From Polyangiaceae bacterium (GTDB lineage Bacteria; Myxococcota_A; Polyangia; Polyangiales; Polyangiaceae), in assembly GCA_020633205.1 (NCBI GenBank), contig JACKEB010000014.1, positions 62,001 through 126,000 on the forward strand: 64,000 bases of DNA, given 5' to 3'. Under the pieces are notes generated by a model. The model was not told where the DNA came from. It was given only the letters and a program-made list of their open reading frames with translations, and did not search any database. Below are positions 7,805 through 15,629 of this stretch, piece by piece (the stretch's first letter is position 1; every line of letters starts with the position of its first letter). The translations under genes and the position numbers were made by a program.

Positions 7805-9061
7805 ATGTGGCTCCAACGCTTCGAAGATCTACTTCCGCTGCGTTCGCGGGGTGCATTTCACCTCTACAGCGCGCGTGACCAAGCGGCGCGAAACGAGCCC
7901 GTGGTGTTGGTGGTACCAGCGCCGCGGGTGCCCAGCGACCAGGCGCTGTCAGCCCTTAGCCAGCTCGCACGCGCTCATGCATGGTTGCGAGGTCAGAATC
8001 AGCGCTTGGACCCGGAGCTCAGCGCGTCGCTGCTGGAGAACGTTCCGGCTTTGGACCTGCTCGACGTCCCGGAGCATCCCGTCGCGCTCGTGCATTGCCA
8101 CGCGGTAACAAGTTTCGAGGCGCTCGCGGAACAGATGGCGTTTGCAGGGCCGCGCCTGCCCTACGTGGCGGCGACGCATATGGAGCGCCTGTTGTTTCGG
8201 CTGCTCAGCGGTGTTGAGTCCTTGAGTGGCGGCGACTCCCCGCCGCTCCACCTGGGTGGCTTCGGCGGGGCCAATGTGCTGTTCGCGTCGGACGGCAGAC
8301 CTTATGTGTTGGGTTTCGGTTTCAACGTGCTGTTGCTGCGCGAGAACACCCAGCCCTTTGGCTTCAATGACGCGCACTTTGCACCCGAAGTGGCCGCTGG
8401 AGCGAAGCCAAGCGGCGGGGCGGATGTGTATGCCCTCACGCAGTTCTTGCGTTCCCTGATCCCCTTGGTCGAGCTGCCGCAGCTCGCGCCGGAGATCTTC
8501 GCTGGTGACGGACCGACCAGGGCGGCCGAGCACTTCGGCTGGGCGAGTCAGCATATCCTTGCGGCACCGGCCAGAGAGCGCGCGAGCGCCGCCGAGGCCC
8601 TGGATAGGCTCGAGCAAGTCTGGGCCGAGCTTGGCGTCTGCCCTGACCGCGAGCGGTGCGAGACCTACTTCGGCGAGCTGATCCGTAGTGAGTTCGAGCC
8701 TGACGCCGGTGAGCGCATCGAGCTGCGAGACGCCGTCGTACTTGGCCCTGAAGCCAGCTGGGTGGTGAACCCCGACGGTGTGAAACACAACTTGAGTTCA
8801 CGCGCCGCGTTGCGCCGTATCCTCGAGGCACTAGCCAAACAGCGTTTGAGTGGCAACATCCAGGCACTCAGCGTTGGTGACCTGATCGCCGCCGGTTGGC
8901 CCGACGAATCCCCAATCTTCGAGGCCGGTGCGAACCGCGTGTACGTCGCCGTATCGGCGCTGCGGAAGCTTGGGTTACGTGACGTGATCGAGCGCTATTC
9001 TGGCGGCTATCGCCTCAGCCCCGGCGTCGCAGTGCGCTTCAGCGCGAGCCTTCCAAACTGA
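7805..9061 (+). CDS. Pseudokinase with C-terminal winged-helix domain (putative signalling regulator)
   Basis: The 418-residue protein reads as a degenerate protein-kinase fold followed by a winged helix. The catalytic-loop position holds LHLGGFGGANVLF (148-160) where HRDLKPxNVL is expected, the DFG position holds LGFGF (169-173), while APE (193-195) and the helix-F motif ADVYAL (206-211) remain. The catalytic aspartates are therefore missing and phosphotransfer is unlikely. Residues about 325-412 contain LSVGDLIAAGWPDE, NRVYVAVSALRKLGLR and GGYRLSP, a pattern of OmpR/BTAD-type winged helices that I associate with kinases of Polyangia. I infer a phospho-independent regulator, perhaps DNA-binding. 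It is a single gene between two envelope-protein loci. The pseudokinase reading is by eye and should be tested structurally. Confidence 0.72.
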   Translation: MWLQRFEDLLPLRSRGAFHLYSARDQAARNEPVVLVVPAPRVPSDQALSALSQLARAHAWLRGQNQRLDPELSASLLENVPALDLLDVPEHPVALVHCHAVTSFEALAEQMAFAGPRLPYVAATHMERLLFRLLSGVESLSGGDSPPLHLGGFGGANVLFASDGRPYVLGFGFNVLLLRENTQPFGFNDAHFAPEVAAGAKPSGGADVYALTQFLRSLIPLVELPQLAPEIFAGDGPTRAAEHFGWASQHILAAPARERASAAEALDRLEQVWAELGVCPDRERCETYFGELIRSEFEPDAGERIELRDAVVLGPEASWVVNPDGVKHNLSSRAALRRILEALAKQRLSGNIQALSVGDLIAAGWPDESPIFEAGANRVYVAVSALRKLGLRDVIERYSGGYRLSPGVAVRFSASLPN

Positions 9062-9397
9062 ACGAGACACACGGGGTTTGCAGAGGCGACCGCTCTGCTC
9101 GGGATGTTGCAGACTTGCTCGTCCCTACGTGGCGGTTTGCTCCTGTAGCCCACTTCATGCACAGCGTCGCTGTTTCAGAGCGAGACTCAAACGCTCGTTT
9201 GGGATCCATTGTGGGTTCACAGACTCCACGTCGGAAACAACTGAGCCCGGCGCGATCCATTCGCCCTTCGAAGGCAACCTGCTGTGGCTCCTGAATGGCC
9301 TGGACCTGTATCGTTGGATAAGGATCTTTAAGCGACCACTCGCCCGTTAGCGGCGTATCCTGAGGCTTCGCTGTCGAAGCGAACGAGGAGGAAATCA
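9062..9397. other. Non-coding stretch upstream of the basic-helix gene
   Basis: No convincing coding frame is seen here. The only structure noted is a perfect six-base hairpin, GCTTCG/CGAAGC around CTGT at 9365-9380, directly before the GAGGAGG ribosome site (9386-9392) of the next gene. It could influence translation initiation. Confidence 0.4.
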
Positions 9398-9958
9398 ATG
9401 AAGCTTGCACGTCATCACGCGGCATGGGGTGTCGCGATTGCTCTTGGAGTGACCTTGAGCATCCCCGCCATGTCAGAGCCCAAGACGCCCAAAGAGAAGC
9501 TCCAAGCCATGAAGGAGAAGGCGAAGGAGCGGCGTGAGGATCGCAAAGAGAAGCGAGAAGAGAAGAAAGAAGAGCTCAAAGAGAAGCTCGACAACATGAC
9601 CGACGAAGAGAAGGAAGAGTGGAAGAAGAAGCACGCCGAGAAAAAGGAGGAGCGTGCTGAGGTGCGTGAGGCCTGGAAAGAGTGGAAGGACAAGCGCAAG
9701 GAGCGACGCAAGGCACGCCGCGACGAGCTCAAGGAGAAGCTCGGTGACGACTTGAAGCGCCCTGCTGTCAAAGCGGAACTAAAGATCCACGCACGGCGCA
9801 TGGCCCGCCTCAACCGTATCCGCGTGGTAGCCAAGGCGGAAGGCAAGGACGAGGTCGTGAAGCGCTGCGACACGCTGATCGCCAAAGAGAAGGCGCGTCA
9901 CGACAAGCACGTCGAGACCTTGAAGGCGAAGAAGGACAACGCGGAGGAGGCGAAGTGA
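9398..9958 (+). CDS. Secreted, extremely charged basic single-helix/coiled-coil protein
   Basis: A strong GAGGAGG lies six bases before the ATG at 9398. The 186-residue product has a signal peptide (hydrophobic residues about 11-24, cleavage near AMS). Almost the whole mature chain is Lys/Glu/Arg with runs such as KERREDRKEKREEKKEELKE, which predicts a long single alpha helix or coiled coil with net positive charge. I recognise no family. Its stop overlaps the GTG start of the acidic lipoprotein by four bases, so the two are translationally coupled and likely act together in the periplasm or outer membrane. It could be a structural spacer or a binding protein for an acidic partner; function unknown. 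Confidence 0.75.
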   Translation: MKLARHHAAWGVAIALGVTLSIPAMSEPKTPKEKLQAMKEKAKERREDRKEKREEKKEELKEKLDNMTDEEKEEWKKKHAEKKEERAEVREAWKEWKDKRKERRKARRDELKEKLGDDLKRPAVKAELKIHARRMARLNRIRVVAKAEGKDEVVKRCDTLIAKEKARHDKHVETLKAKKDNAEEAK

Positions 9959-10209
9959 AGCGCGCAATTCTACTCATCGCTGCGGGTCTGCTGGCGCTGG
10001 CCTGCAACGAGGACAAGGCAGCCAAGCCTGACGAGAAGCCCGCCGCGGCAACCACCAGCACGGCTGCGGCAACCGGGGAGACGGCGGCGACTGACGACGC
10101 TGAAGATATCCCCACGGAAGCAGACTTCGAGGACGAAGCGGAGACGCAGATCACCAGTGCCAACATGGAGAGCGAGCTAGACGCGCTCGAGAAGGAAATC
10201 GGAGAGTAG
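9955..10209 (+). CDS. Small acidic lipoprotein coupled to the basic-helix gene
   Basis: The start is the GTG at 9955 inside GTGA, overlapping the previous stop. The 84-residue product begins MKRAILLIAAGLLALAC, a clear lipoprotein signal with LALAC as lipobox. The mature part is an Ala/Thr-rich spacer followed by an acidic helix (DDAEDIPTEADFEDEAE and ESELDALEKEIGE). No family is recognised. The opposite charge of the two coupled products suggests an electrostatic complex anchored by the lipid; that is inference. A strong terminator follows at 10232. Confidence 0.8.
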   Translation: MKRAILLIAAGLLALACNEDKAAKPDEKPAAATTSTAAATGETAATDDAEDIPTEADFEDEAETQITSANMESELDALEKEIGE

Positions 10210-10231
10210 CTCAGGCCTCCGACCCAAAACG

Positions 10232-10260
10232 AAACGGGCACCCAGCTGGGTGCCCGTTTT
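10232..10260 (+). terminator. Strong intrinsic terminator
   Basis: AAACGGGCACCC and GGGTGCCCGTTT form a perfect 12-base-pair stem around AGCT, 23 bases after the acidic lipoprotein stop. The arm ends in TTTT, so it fits a rho-independent terminator of the upstream operon and its A-start also allows minus-strand use. Confidence 0.9.
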
Positions 10261-10290
10261 GCTTTCTTGCTCCGCCCCTAAAGAGTACGG

Positions 10291-10375
10291 GCGCTTACAA
10301 AGTACAGGCGCTTACAAACAACAGGCGCTTACAAACAACAGGCGCTTACAAACAACAGGCGCTTACAAACAACAG
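10291..10375. repeat. Five tandem copies of a 17-bp repeat
   Basis: GCGCTTACAA recurs at 10291, 10308, 10325, 10342 and 10359, exactly 17 bases apart. The last four units read GCGCTTACAAACAACAG; the first differs at a few bases after GCGCTTACAA. There are no spacers, so it is a minisatellite rather than a CRISPR array. It lies in the convergent intergenic gap after the terminator. Confidence 0.95.
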
Positions 10376-10413
10376 AGGGCGCCGAGATCCACTCGACGCC
10401 CTGCTTTGTCCAT

Positions 10414-10468
10414 CGTTCGGCGAATCGCTGACTCGCCTTACCGAACGGTCTGCCGTTTTCGCAGACCG
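10414..10468. repeat. Two hairpins in the convergent gap; first one shared with 25875
   Basis: GGCGAATC/GACTCGCC (10419-10437) forms a hairpin with one mismatch and has a near copy at 25879-25897 with the same flanking GTTC and CGCCT. It is followed by a perfect stem CGGTCTGC/GCAGACCG (10446-10468) that could terminate the minus-strand gene ending at 10513. Confidence 0.6.
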
Positions 10469-10512
10469 AGTCGAAGTTGGCCGGTTCGCGCCCGAAGACG
10501 CGAACCCAGGGC

Positions 10513-11160
10513 TCACTTCTTCGAGGTCTTCTTCTTCTTGGCCTTCTTCGCGGCCTTGGGCTTCGCACCGCCACCGGAGCTCAGCGCCTTCTCGACCTTC
10601 TCTAGCTCACCGCGCAGCTGGCTGGCGCGTGCGAGGAGCACTCCGCGCTTGTCCTCGGACAGCTGCGAGGCCTGGTCCAAATCACCCAGCAGGTTGAAGT
10701 GGCCATCGGTGAAGGGCTCCAGGCGACCGAGTGCACGCTCGAAGCGCAGCATGGGCTGCTTGCCCGCGGTGCGCGGGTGCTTCTGGCGTAGCTCGGCGAT
10801 CGCGAACTCGAGCTCCTGAGTAGAGAGCTGCTCGTCGACAGCGCGCTTGGCCAGGCCCGCCTGGTACTTCTCCTCGACGAGGTCGAGACGCGCGGCGATA
10901 CCGAACCCGAAGGGGCAGTTCTCCGGGGTGTAGTTCAAGTTGCAGAGCACGCGGTACGCGGCGCAGCAGCGGTGCAGCGTGAGCTTCGTGATGCTCAGCT
11001 TCTCCGCTTCCACGATCTCGCGGTTGGATTGGTCCTCAAACTGCTCGAATACGATGCGACCGCACTCGTAGGCATCCTTGAGGGTGAGCGGCTCGACTGG
11101 GCGCTTTCGCGCGGCAGCAGGCCATTTGTGTCCGCCTTTTTTCTTGGTTCCCTTCGGCAT
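10513..11160 (-). CDS. Unrecognised protein with basic ends, possibly nucleic-acid-binding
   Basis: The 215-residue product has a basic N terminus (MPKGTKKKGGHKWPAAARKR), a central helical region of about 130 residues, and a lysine-rich C-terminal tail (KAAKKAKKKKTSKK). The segment NREIVEAEKLSITKLTLHRC looks like helices that could include a helix-turn-helix, and two cysteines follow at HRCCAAY. I recognise no family. The lysine tail resembles those of histone H1-like or nucleoid proteins, so DNA or RNA binding is a plausible inference. It is monocistronic, convergent with the acidic lipoprotein operon, and has a long non-coding region upstream. Confidence 0.7.
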   Translation of the reverse strand: MPKGTKKKGGHKWPAAARKRPVEPLTLKDAYECGRIVFEQFEDQSNREIVEAEKLSITKLTLHRCCAAYRVLCNLNYTPENCPFGFGIAARLDLVEEKYQAGLAKRAVDEQLSTQELEFAIAELRQKHPRTAGKQPMLRFERALGRLEPFTDGHFNLLGDLDQASQLSEDKRGVLLARASQLRGELEKVEKALSSGGGAKPKAAKKAKKKKTSKK

Positions 11161-11784
11161 CGCTGAAACCTAGCTGATTGATCACGGAAAGACTAGCGGA
11201 AGGTTGCATACGGAATCGTCTGCGGAACCGATTTTGGAGGCCACGTCTTTTCCATGCGGTCTCAGCTCGGACGCTGTTGTGCGGTCATGCGTGACCCAGG
11301 GCTTGGTTCCGCGTGTGAAAAGACAGGCGTTTCCGCTGGTCGGTCCGTGCGGAGGATTTGCGGGATATTCCGAATAGCGCGATCAGAGCGCTGGCTTGCC
11401 CCTCGGGCTCGAGGCGTTTCCGGGCGAAATACGAGTCCGCCGTGAAGTTCGCTGCGCGGGAGGGAGCGCCGAGCCACGACCGGAGGCCCGAGTTGGCTTC
11501 CGCGCGGCGGAAGCGCTTCCGTGAGCAGGGTCCTATCCGGGAGGCCGAACGACGGGCGCCGCGGAACCCAGAAAGCGCGCTTTGCCCCGCGTTTCCGGCC
11601 CGGAACACGCTGCTCCCCACGCTTCATGAAGCGGCGTTGGCGTTTCCGCTGGGGACTGGGAATAGACCGCGCACACGCCGGGTTTGCGTCGTTTCCCTGC
11701 TGTACCGGCCGAGTCAGCGACTCAGCCACACGACAAGGTGGGTGATTGGCGTAGCGCCGAGCCGATGGTGGTCGGACGTAGGGC
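11161..11784. other. Repeat-rich non-coding stretch (GCGTTTCCG cluster)
   Basis: No frame here looks coding on either strand. The 9-mer GCGTTTCCG occurs at 11327, 11414, 11589 and 11640, and a 14-base perfect palindrome CGGAAGCGCTTCCG lies at 11508-11521. CGTTTCCGG is followed two bases later by an imperfect inverse copy near 11590. It lies upstream of the minus-strand gene at 10513-11160 and could hold its control sites. Confidence 0.6.
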
Positions 11785-12687
11785 CTAGCCAGCCGGAACG
11801 TTGTCGTAGATGTCGCGCGGGCGCGTCGCTTCGAGGACATCCGCGGGGATTTGGGGCGTCGCTCCAGGGAATCCGACCACGGCAGCCGCGTAGCGAGACG
11901 CCGCCTCCCCCGCCTGCTGCAGGCTGCTCCCCGCCACCAAATGCGCCGTGAGCACCGCCGTGTAGGCGTCTCCAGCCCCAACCGCGTCGATGGTCGTCCC
12001 CGAGAGGGGAAACGGCGGGATCTGGATGCACGAGCGTGCGGTGTGAAGCTCGGACCCTTGAGCATCTAACGTGAGGGCGACGATCTCGGTTCCGCGCGAC
12101 AGGAGCCAAGCACAGACATCCTCGATTCCGTAGATCTGGCGCAGCGTCTCGGCTTCCTTGGCGTTTAGCTTAATCACGTTAGCCAGCGCCACTGACTGCT
12201 CGATCGCCTCCGGGCTCGCCCAGGGTTGGCGGATATTCAAGTCACACACGCGGAAGCGCGCCGCGCTGAGCGCCACGGCTTCACGCAGGGTGGTGAAGCC
12301 GAGAGGTGTTCGCTGGGCCAACGTTCCAAAAACCAGGGCGTCTGCCTGCTGCAGCAGGCTGCGCAGTCCGTCGTCGAGTTCGATGCGGTCCCAGGCTGCC
12401 TGGCCCGCGATGCTGAAGCGTGGCTGGCCCTTCTCGATTCGAACCTGGACGCAGCCGGTTGGCGACTCAGCGTCGACCTGCACGTTGCTTGTATCCAGAC
12501 CACGCGCGGCGAGCGCCTCGATCGCTGCGGTTCCCAACTCATCCTTGCCCACCCGCGTGACGAGGTGTGTTGCGCAGCCCAGCTGGGCAAGGTGCACCGC
12601 GACGTTGGCTGCACAGCCACCGAGCAAGCGTTCTTGCTCGTAGAGATCCCAAAGGGTCTCACCCCAGGAGACAATCCGCCGCGTCAT
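11785..12687 (-). CDS. PfkB-family carbohydrate kinase (fructokinase-like)
   Basis: The 300-residue protein has both PfkB signatures: an N-terminal GGCAANVAVHLAQLG (23-37) and the C-terminal anion hole with catalytic aspartate, DAVGAGDAYTA (234-244, D240). NAKEAE (175-180) matches the NxxE magnesium motif. The compact N terminus (IVSWGETLWDLY) fits fructokinase and related sugar kinases, which transfer ATP phosphate to a sugar alcohol group in the cytoplasm. The sugar cannot be told from the sequence. It follows the CAP-domain lipoprotein gene by 17 bases on the minus strand, so they may be co-transcribed, although no functional link is obvious. Confidence 0.9.
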   Translation of the reverse strand: MTRRIVSWGETLWDLYEQERLLGGCAANVAVHLAQLGCATHLVTRVGKDELGTAAIEALAARGLDTSNVQVDAESPTGCVQVRIEKGQPRFSIAGQAAWDRIELDDGLRSLLQQADALVFGTLAQRTPLGFTTLREAVALSAARFRVCDLNIRQPWASPEAIEQSVALANVIKLNAKEAETLRQIYGIEDVCAWLLSRGTEIVALTLDAQGSELHTARSCIQIPPFPLSGTTIDAVGAGDAYTAVLTAHLVAGSSLQQAGEAASRYAAAVVGFPGATPQIPADVLEATRPRDIYDNVPAG

Positions 12688-12704
12688 GGGTTGCGACGCG
12701 AGGT

Positions 12705-14087
12705 TTAGCAGCTGATTGGGGTGACTTGGTAGGTGACTGGTCCGCCTGTGAAGCCCGAAACCGTTACCGTGTAGGACTCGCCGACGCTCGCAGACCAGCT
12801 CTTGGTGATGCTGATGGCCTTCAAGCTGCCGTAGCCGCCGGTGAGAGCCGTCACGTTGACGGGCATGTTCATGCCATCTGAGTCACGGGTGACACTGACG
12901 CTCGCGCCAGAGAGGCTGTTTTTATGGTGGAAACTCCAGGCCCACCCAAAGACGGAGACCGGTGCGAACCCAGGAGGAGGCCAGGAGACCCAGTCCGGGT
13001 TGGGACCACCGCCGTTGCTGGCGAACACGCCTAGGCACTGGGCGTCACCGTACTGGCCGCCGCCAGCGTAGTAGCCGATGCCCACGGGCCCGAGCGGCGG
13101 GTTGAAGATCCAGCGGCGGTGTCCCAACGAGGCCACGCCGTTGTCCTGCACGAACTGGTCAATCGCGTTGGCTGGGTGCCGGGGACCCCAGGCGAGATTC
13201 GAGGAGCCCGTGCCCGTTGCACCCGCCGCCGTGTAGCACGTCGCGCTGCTCGGGGGATTGTGGGGATCCGGGACGGTTCCGGGAGGATTCCAAGAGGCGA
13301 GCACGGCGCACCAGCGCCCCGTTTCGTCTGCGGTAGGACTGTCTGCGCTGGGACCTAGGCCAATCAGCCAGCGGAAAGCGTTCAGGCGTCGAACCGTGTC
13401 ATTCAGTCCGACGCGTGAAGTAGTGCCCGGATCACACTGACTGCCGCCGGACGTCCAGGGGCTGGCGTCGTCCACCTGATGACCCCAGTTCCACATATCG
13501 CACACCGCCTGCTGCGAGTGTCCTGCCGGATCCCCGGGGAGATTGGGAGCGCAGCTCCCGCCACTGGCCGTCCAACCCGGGAGACATTTGCACTGGCTGT
13601 CCGCTGGATCACAGTACTCGGTCGTTCCGCAAGTCACGCCCTGGCAAGGTCCCACTGAGGATGTGCCGCCTTGGCTTTGACCACTCGAGCCGCCGTTCGT
13701 GCTGCTGCCGCCATTGCCCGCGCCTCCGTTTGCGCTGCCTCCAGTGGTCGCCGAGCCGCCATTCGCGCCGCTGCCACCAGCCGCGCTGCCGCCGTTGCCA
13801 CCGGCGTTAGTGCCCCCGTTCGACGTGCCACCGGTCGTGCCTGACCCGCTGTCTCCTCCCGTCGCGCTGCCGCCAATGCCGTTTCCGCCAACGGCGCTTC
13901 CGCCCGCCACATCGCTGCCGCCGTTGCTCGCGCCGGAGCCGCCGTTTGCGCTGCCTCCCGCGCCGCCCTGGCCTGCGGCGCCACCACTGGCTTCTTCGAA
14001 CTCAAGGGAGTCATAGTCGAGCAGGTTGCTGCAGCCGCAGGTCAGTAGCGCGCCAAGCGCAGTGTAGAGCCCAAGTCGCCGCGTCAT
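12705..14087 (-). CDS. CAP/SCP-PR1-domain lipoprotein with Gly/Ser spacer and EGF-like module
   Basis: The 460-residue protein starts MTRRLGLYTALGALLTCGC, a lipoprotein signal (lipid on Cys17 or Cys19). Residues about 33-145 are a Gly/Ser/Ala/Asn spacer. Residues 148-181 form a cysteine-rich EGF-like unit (CQGVTCGTTEYCDPADSQC). Residues about 230-360 match the bacterial CAP superfamily: LNAFRWLIGLGPS, a histidine in DPHNPPS (276), SNLAWG and LGHRRWIFNP (H323). A C-terminal beta-rich domain with CVxxxx-free Thr/Ser strands follows. CAP proteins bind lipids or act on extracellular partners. Its ATG overlaps the stop of the upstream PEGA-like gene by one base (TGATG), so the two are coupled. Confidence 0.85.
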   Translation of the reverse strand: MTRRLGLYTALGALLTCGCSNLLDYDSLEFEEASGGAAGQGGAGGSANGGSGASNGGSDVAGGSAVGGNGIGGSATGGDSGSGTTGGTSNGGTNAGGNGGSAAGGSGANGGSATTGGSANGGAGNGGSSTNGGSSGQSQGGTSSVGPCQGVTCGTTEYCDPADSQCKCLPGWTASGGSCAPNLPGDPAGHSQQAVCDMWNWGHQVDDASPWTSGGSQCDPGTTSRVGLNDTVRRLNAFRWLIGLGPSADSPTADETGRWCAVLASWNPPGTVPDPHNPPSSATCYTAAGATGTGSSNLAWGPRHPANAIDQFVQDNGVASLGHRRWIFNPPLGPVGIGYYAGGGQYGDAQCLGVFASNGGGPNPDWVSWPPPGFAPVSVFGWAWSFHHKNSLSGASVSVTRDSDGMNMPVNVTALTGGYGSLKAISITKSWSASVGESYTVTVSGFTGGPVTYQVTPISC

Positions 14088-15076
14088 CAGAACCTCCCCG
14101 AGACCCAGACCGAGTCCACACCAACGCCCGCTTGAACGGGACCCTGCTCCGTCTCACTGGGTGCGAGCATCAAGAGCACGACTCCCGTCACGAGCCCTGC
14201 AGTGCCTACCCCGAAGCCGATCGTGGAGAACAACGCCTGCTGTTTGCCATCGTCGTACTTGGATTTTAAATCCGCGGGGCAACGATCTTGCACGCAAGCG
14301 TCCCCAAGGTCGTTGCGAGTGCTCCTCGCCTGTAGACCAAAGTAGCTTCCCAGAGCCACGCCAACTATCCCTACCCCCAGGCTCACATAACCAAGCGGCT
14401 TCGCCAGGGACGTTGACTCCTCCTTAGGCTCCGCTTTTGGGGGTGAGGTGCTCTGTTTGGCCACTGATGTCAGCTCGATCGACGCCGTTTTGCTCTCGCC
14501 CTCTTTGAGCTCGAGCTCGAGCTCGAAGTCCTCGAAGCCATCCGCCGTGGCACGCACCTTGTGCGTACCGGGATCCACTAGCTGAGCCTCGCTCGGCTGT
14601 GTGACGCTAGCGCCGTCTAGCTCGAGTTGACCCGCGAAGTCGCCAGGGAGCTCGAAAGCGATCTTGGGAATGCGCTGAAGCAGCTCATCAAGCTCTTTCT
14701 GTGCGCTCTGCTTCTGACCCTTGCTCGCTTTGTCGTCGCTCAACACGTGATCGAGTTCCGCCTTTGCCTCGAGGAAGCGCCCCAGCCCAGCTTTGGCCCG
14801 AGCGAGGCGACGCCGGTTGGCTGAGCTGTCGACGTGGCCCCCCGACTCTTCGTAGGCCTCGAGGGCTGCCTGGAAGTCGCCACGCTTCTCCGCAGCGCGC
14901 CCCTTCGCGGCCGCCTTGTTAGCCGCGGCAATCTCCTTCCAGCTCGGCTTCGCGGAGGCGATCGGCGCAACGGCCAGCACGCCCAGCAGCGCGCCCGTCA
15001 GCAAAGTCGTGCGGAAATGGCCCGCGTGGCCGAGCGTGCTCCCGAACCGTCCACCACCCCTGGAACGTCGTCTCAC
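14087..15076 (-). CDS. TPR-like/PEGA-like membrane protein
   Basis: The 329-residue product starts at a GTG preceded by GGAGA. A signal peptide or anchor (LLTGALLGVLAVAPIASA) ends near residue 42. Residues 45-130 are helical repeats (AAEKRGDFQAALEAYEES and ELDHVLSDDK). Residues 135-200 resemble a PEGA surface domain, seen as LPGDFAGQLELDGASV and GTHKVRATADGFEDFELELELKEGE. Two membrane segments follow (LGYVSLGVGIVGVALGSYFG and IGFGVGTAGLVTGVVLLML), separated by a loop with two cysteines. This layout is widespread in myxobacteria and of unknown function. It is the first gene of an operon with the CAP lipoprotein. Confidence 0.8.
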   Translation of the reverse strand: MRRRSRGGGRFGSTLGHAGHFRTTLLTGALLGVLAVAPIASAKPSWKEIAAANKAAAKGRAAEKRGDFQAALEAYEESGGHVDSSANRRRLARAKAGLGRFLEAKAELDHVLSDDKASKGQKQSAQKELDELLQRIPKIAFELPGDFAGQLELDGASVTQPSEAQLVDPGTHKVRATADGFEDFELELELKEGESKTASIELTSVAKQSTSPPKAEPKEESTSLAKPLGYVSLGVGIVGVALGSYFGLQARSTRNDLGDACVQDRCPADLKSKYDDGKQQALFSTIGFGVGTAGLVTGVVLLMLAPSETEQGPVQAGVGVDSVWVSGRF

Positions 15077-15275
15077 TCTCCAAGCTTCCGGGAGCGCTTC
15101 GGGCAGTGCAAGGTCATCTGGCCTCTAACTGCTTGCGCTTTCGCTCACTCGCGCGACTCGGCGTCGGGATGACCTAGCACCAAATGTGGGCGCCGGGGCA
15201 CTGAGGTGGGCAATCCCTGCATCGTCACGGGAGCTTTCTAGACACGCGACAACCCGTCGGCTTCTGGCGATACGG

Positions 15276-15629
15276 CTATTTCCAACGCGAGGCGGAGCCG
15301 AGGTCGCTCACGGCGTTGAAACCTGCCTGCTGAAGGACGCGCCGAGCGCCCCGGCTGCGCATCCCACTGGCGCAGTAGACCACGATGGCCTGCTCTTTCG
15401 GCTCGAGCTCCACCGCGCGCTTTCCGAGCTCGTGCAATGGAATGTTGATCGCGCCCGGTAGATGCCCAGCGTTGAACTCTGCCGTGGTGCGCACATCAAC
15501 CAGCAGCGCGCCTTCGGAGACCAGGCGTTGGGCATCTTCGGGTTTGATCTGATCGCGGCGCATCATCAGGCGCATCACGAGCCAGGCGAGCACCGCACCC
15601 AGAGCGGCGTATAGGATGGGGGAGTTCAT
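15276..15629 (-). CDS. Membrane-anchored single-domain rhodanese
   Basis: The 117-residue protein has one N-terminal membrane segment (residues about 4-22) and one rhodanese domain. LLVDVRTTAEFNAGHLPGAI matches the substrate-fold signature, and the active loop is CASGMRS with the catalytic cysteine at about 86. Rhodaneses move sulfane sulfur to thiols; a CxxxxR loop of this length fits that. The ATG overlaps the stop of the large ATPase gene by four bases, so it is the last gene of the flotillin/ATPase operon. Its attachment to the membrane matches the membrane setting of that operon, but a role in it is inferred. Confidence 0.9.
   Translation of the reverse strand: MNSPILYAALGAVLAWLVMRLMMRRDQIKPEDAQRLVSEGALLVDVRTTAEFNAGHLPGAINIPLHELGKRAVELEPKEQAIVVYCASGMRSRGARRVLQQAGFNAVSDLGSASRWK

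Noticed and set aside
7188..10209. A single operon joining the Spy-like, pseudokinase and basic/acidic pair genes
   Set aside because: A hairpin and gaps of 113 and 336 bases separate them, so co-transcription is not supported.
10291..10375. CRISPR array
   Set aside because: Units are directly adjacent (17 bases) with no spacers and there are no cas genes nearby.
15112..15174. Inverted repeat GGTCATC/GATGACC as a terminator or operator
   Set aside because: The arms are only seven bases and 49 bases apart, so chance is likely.
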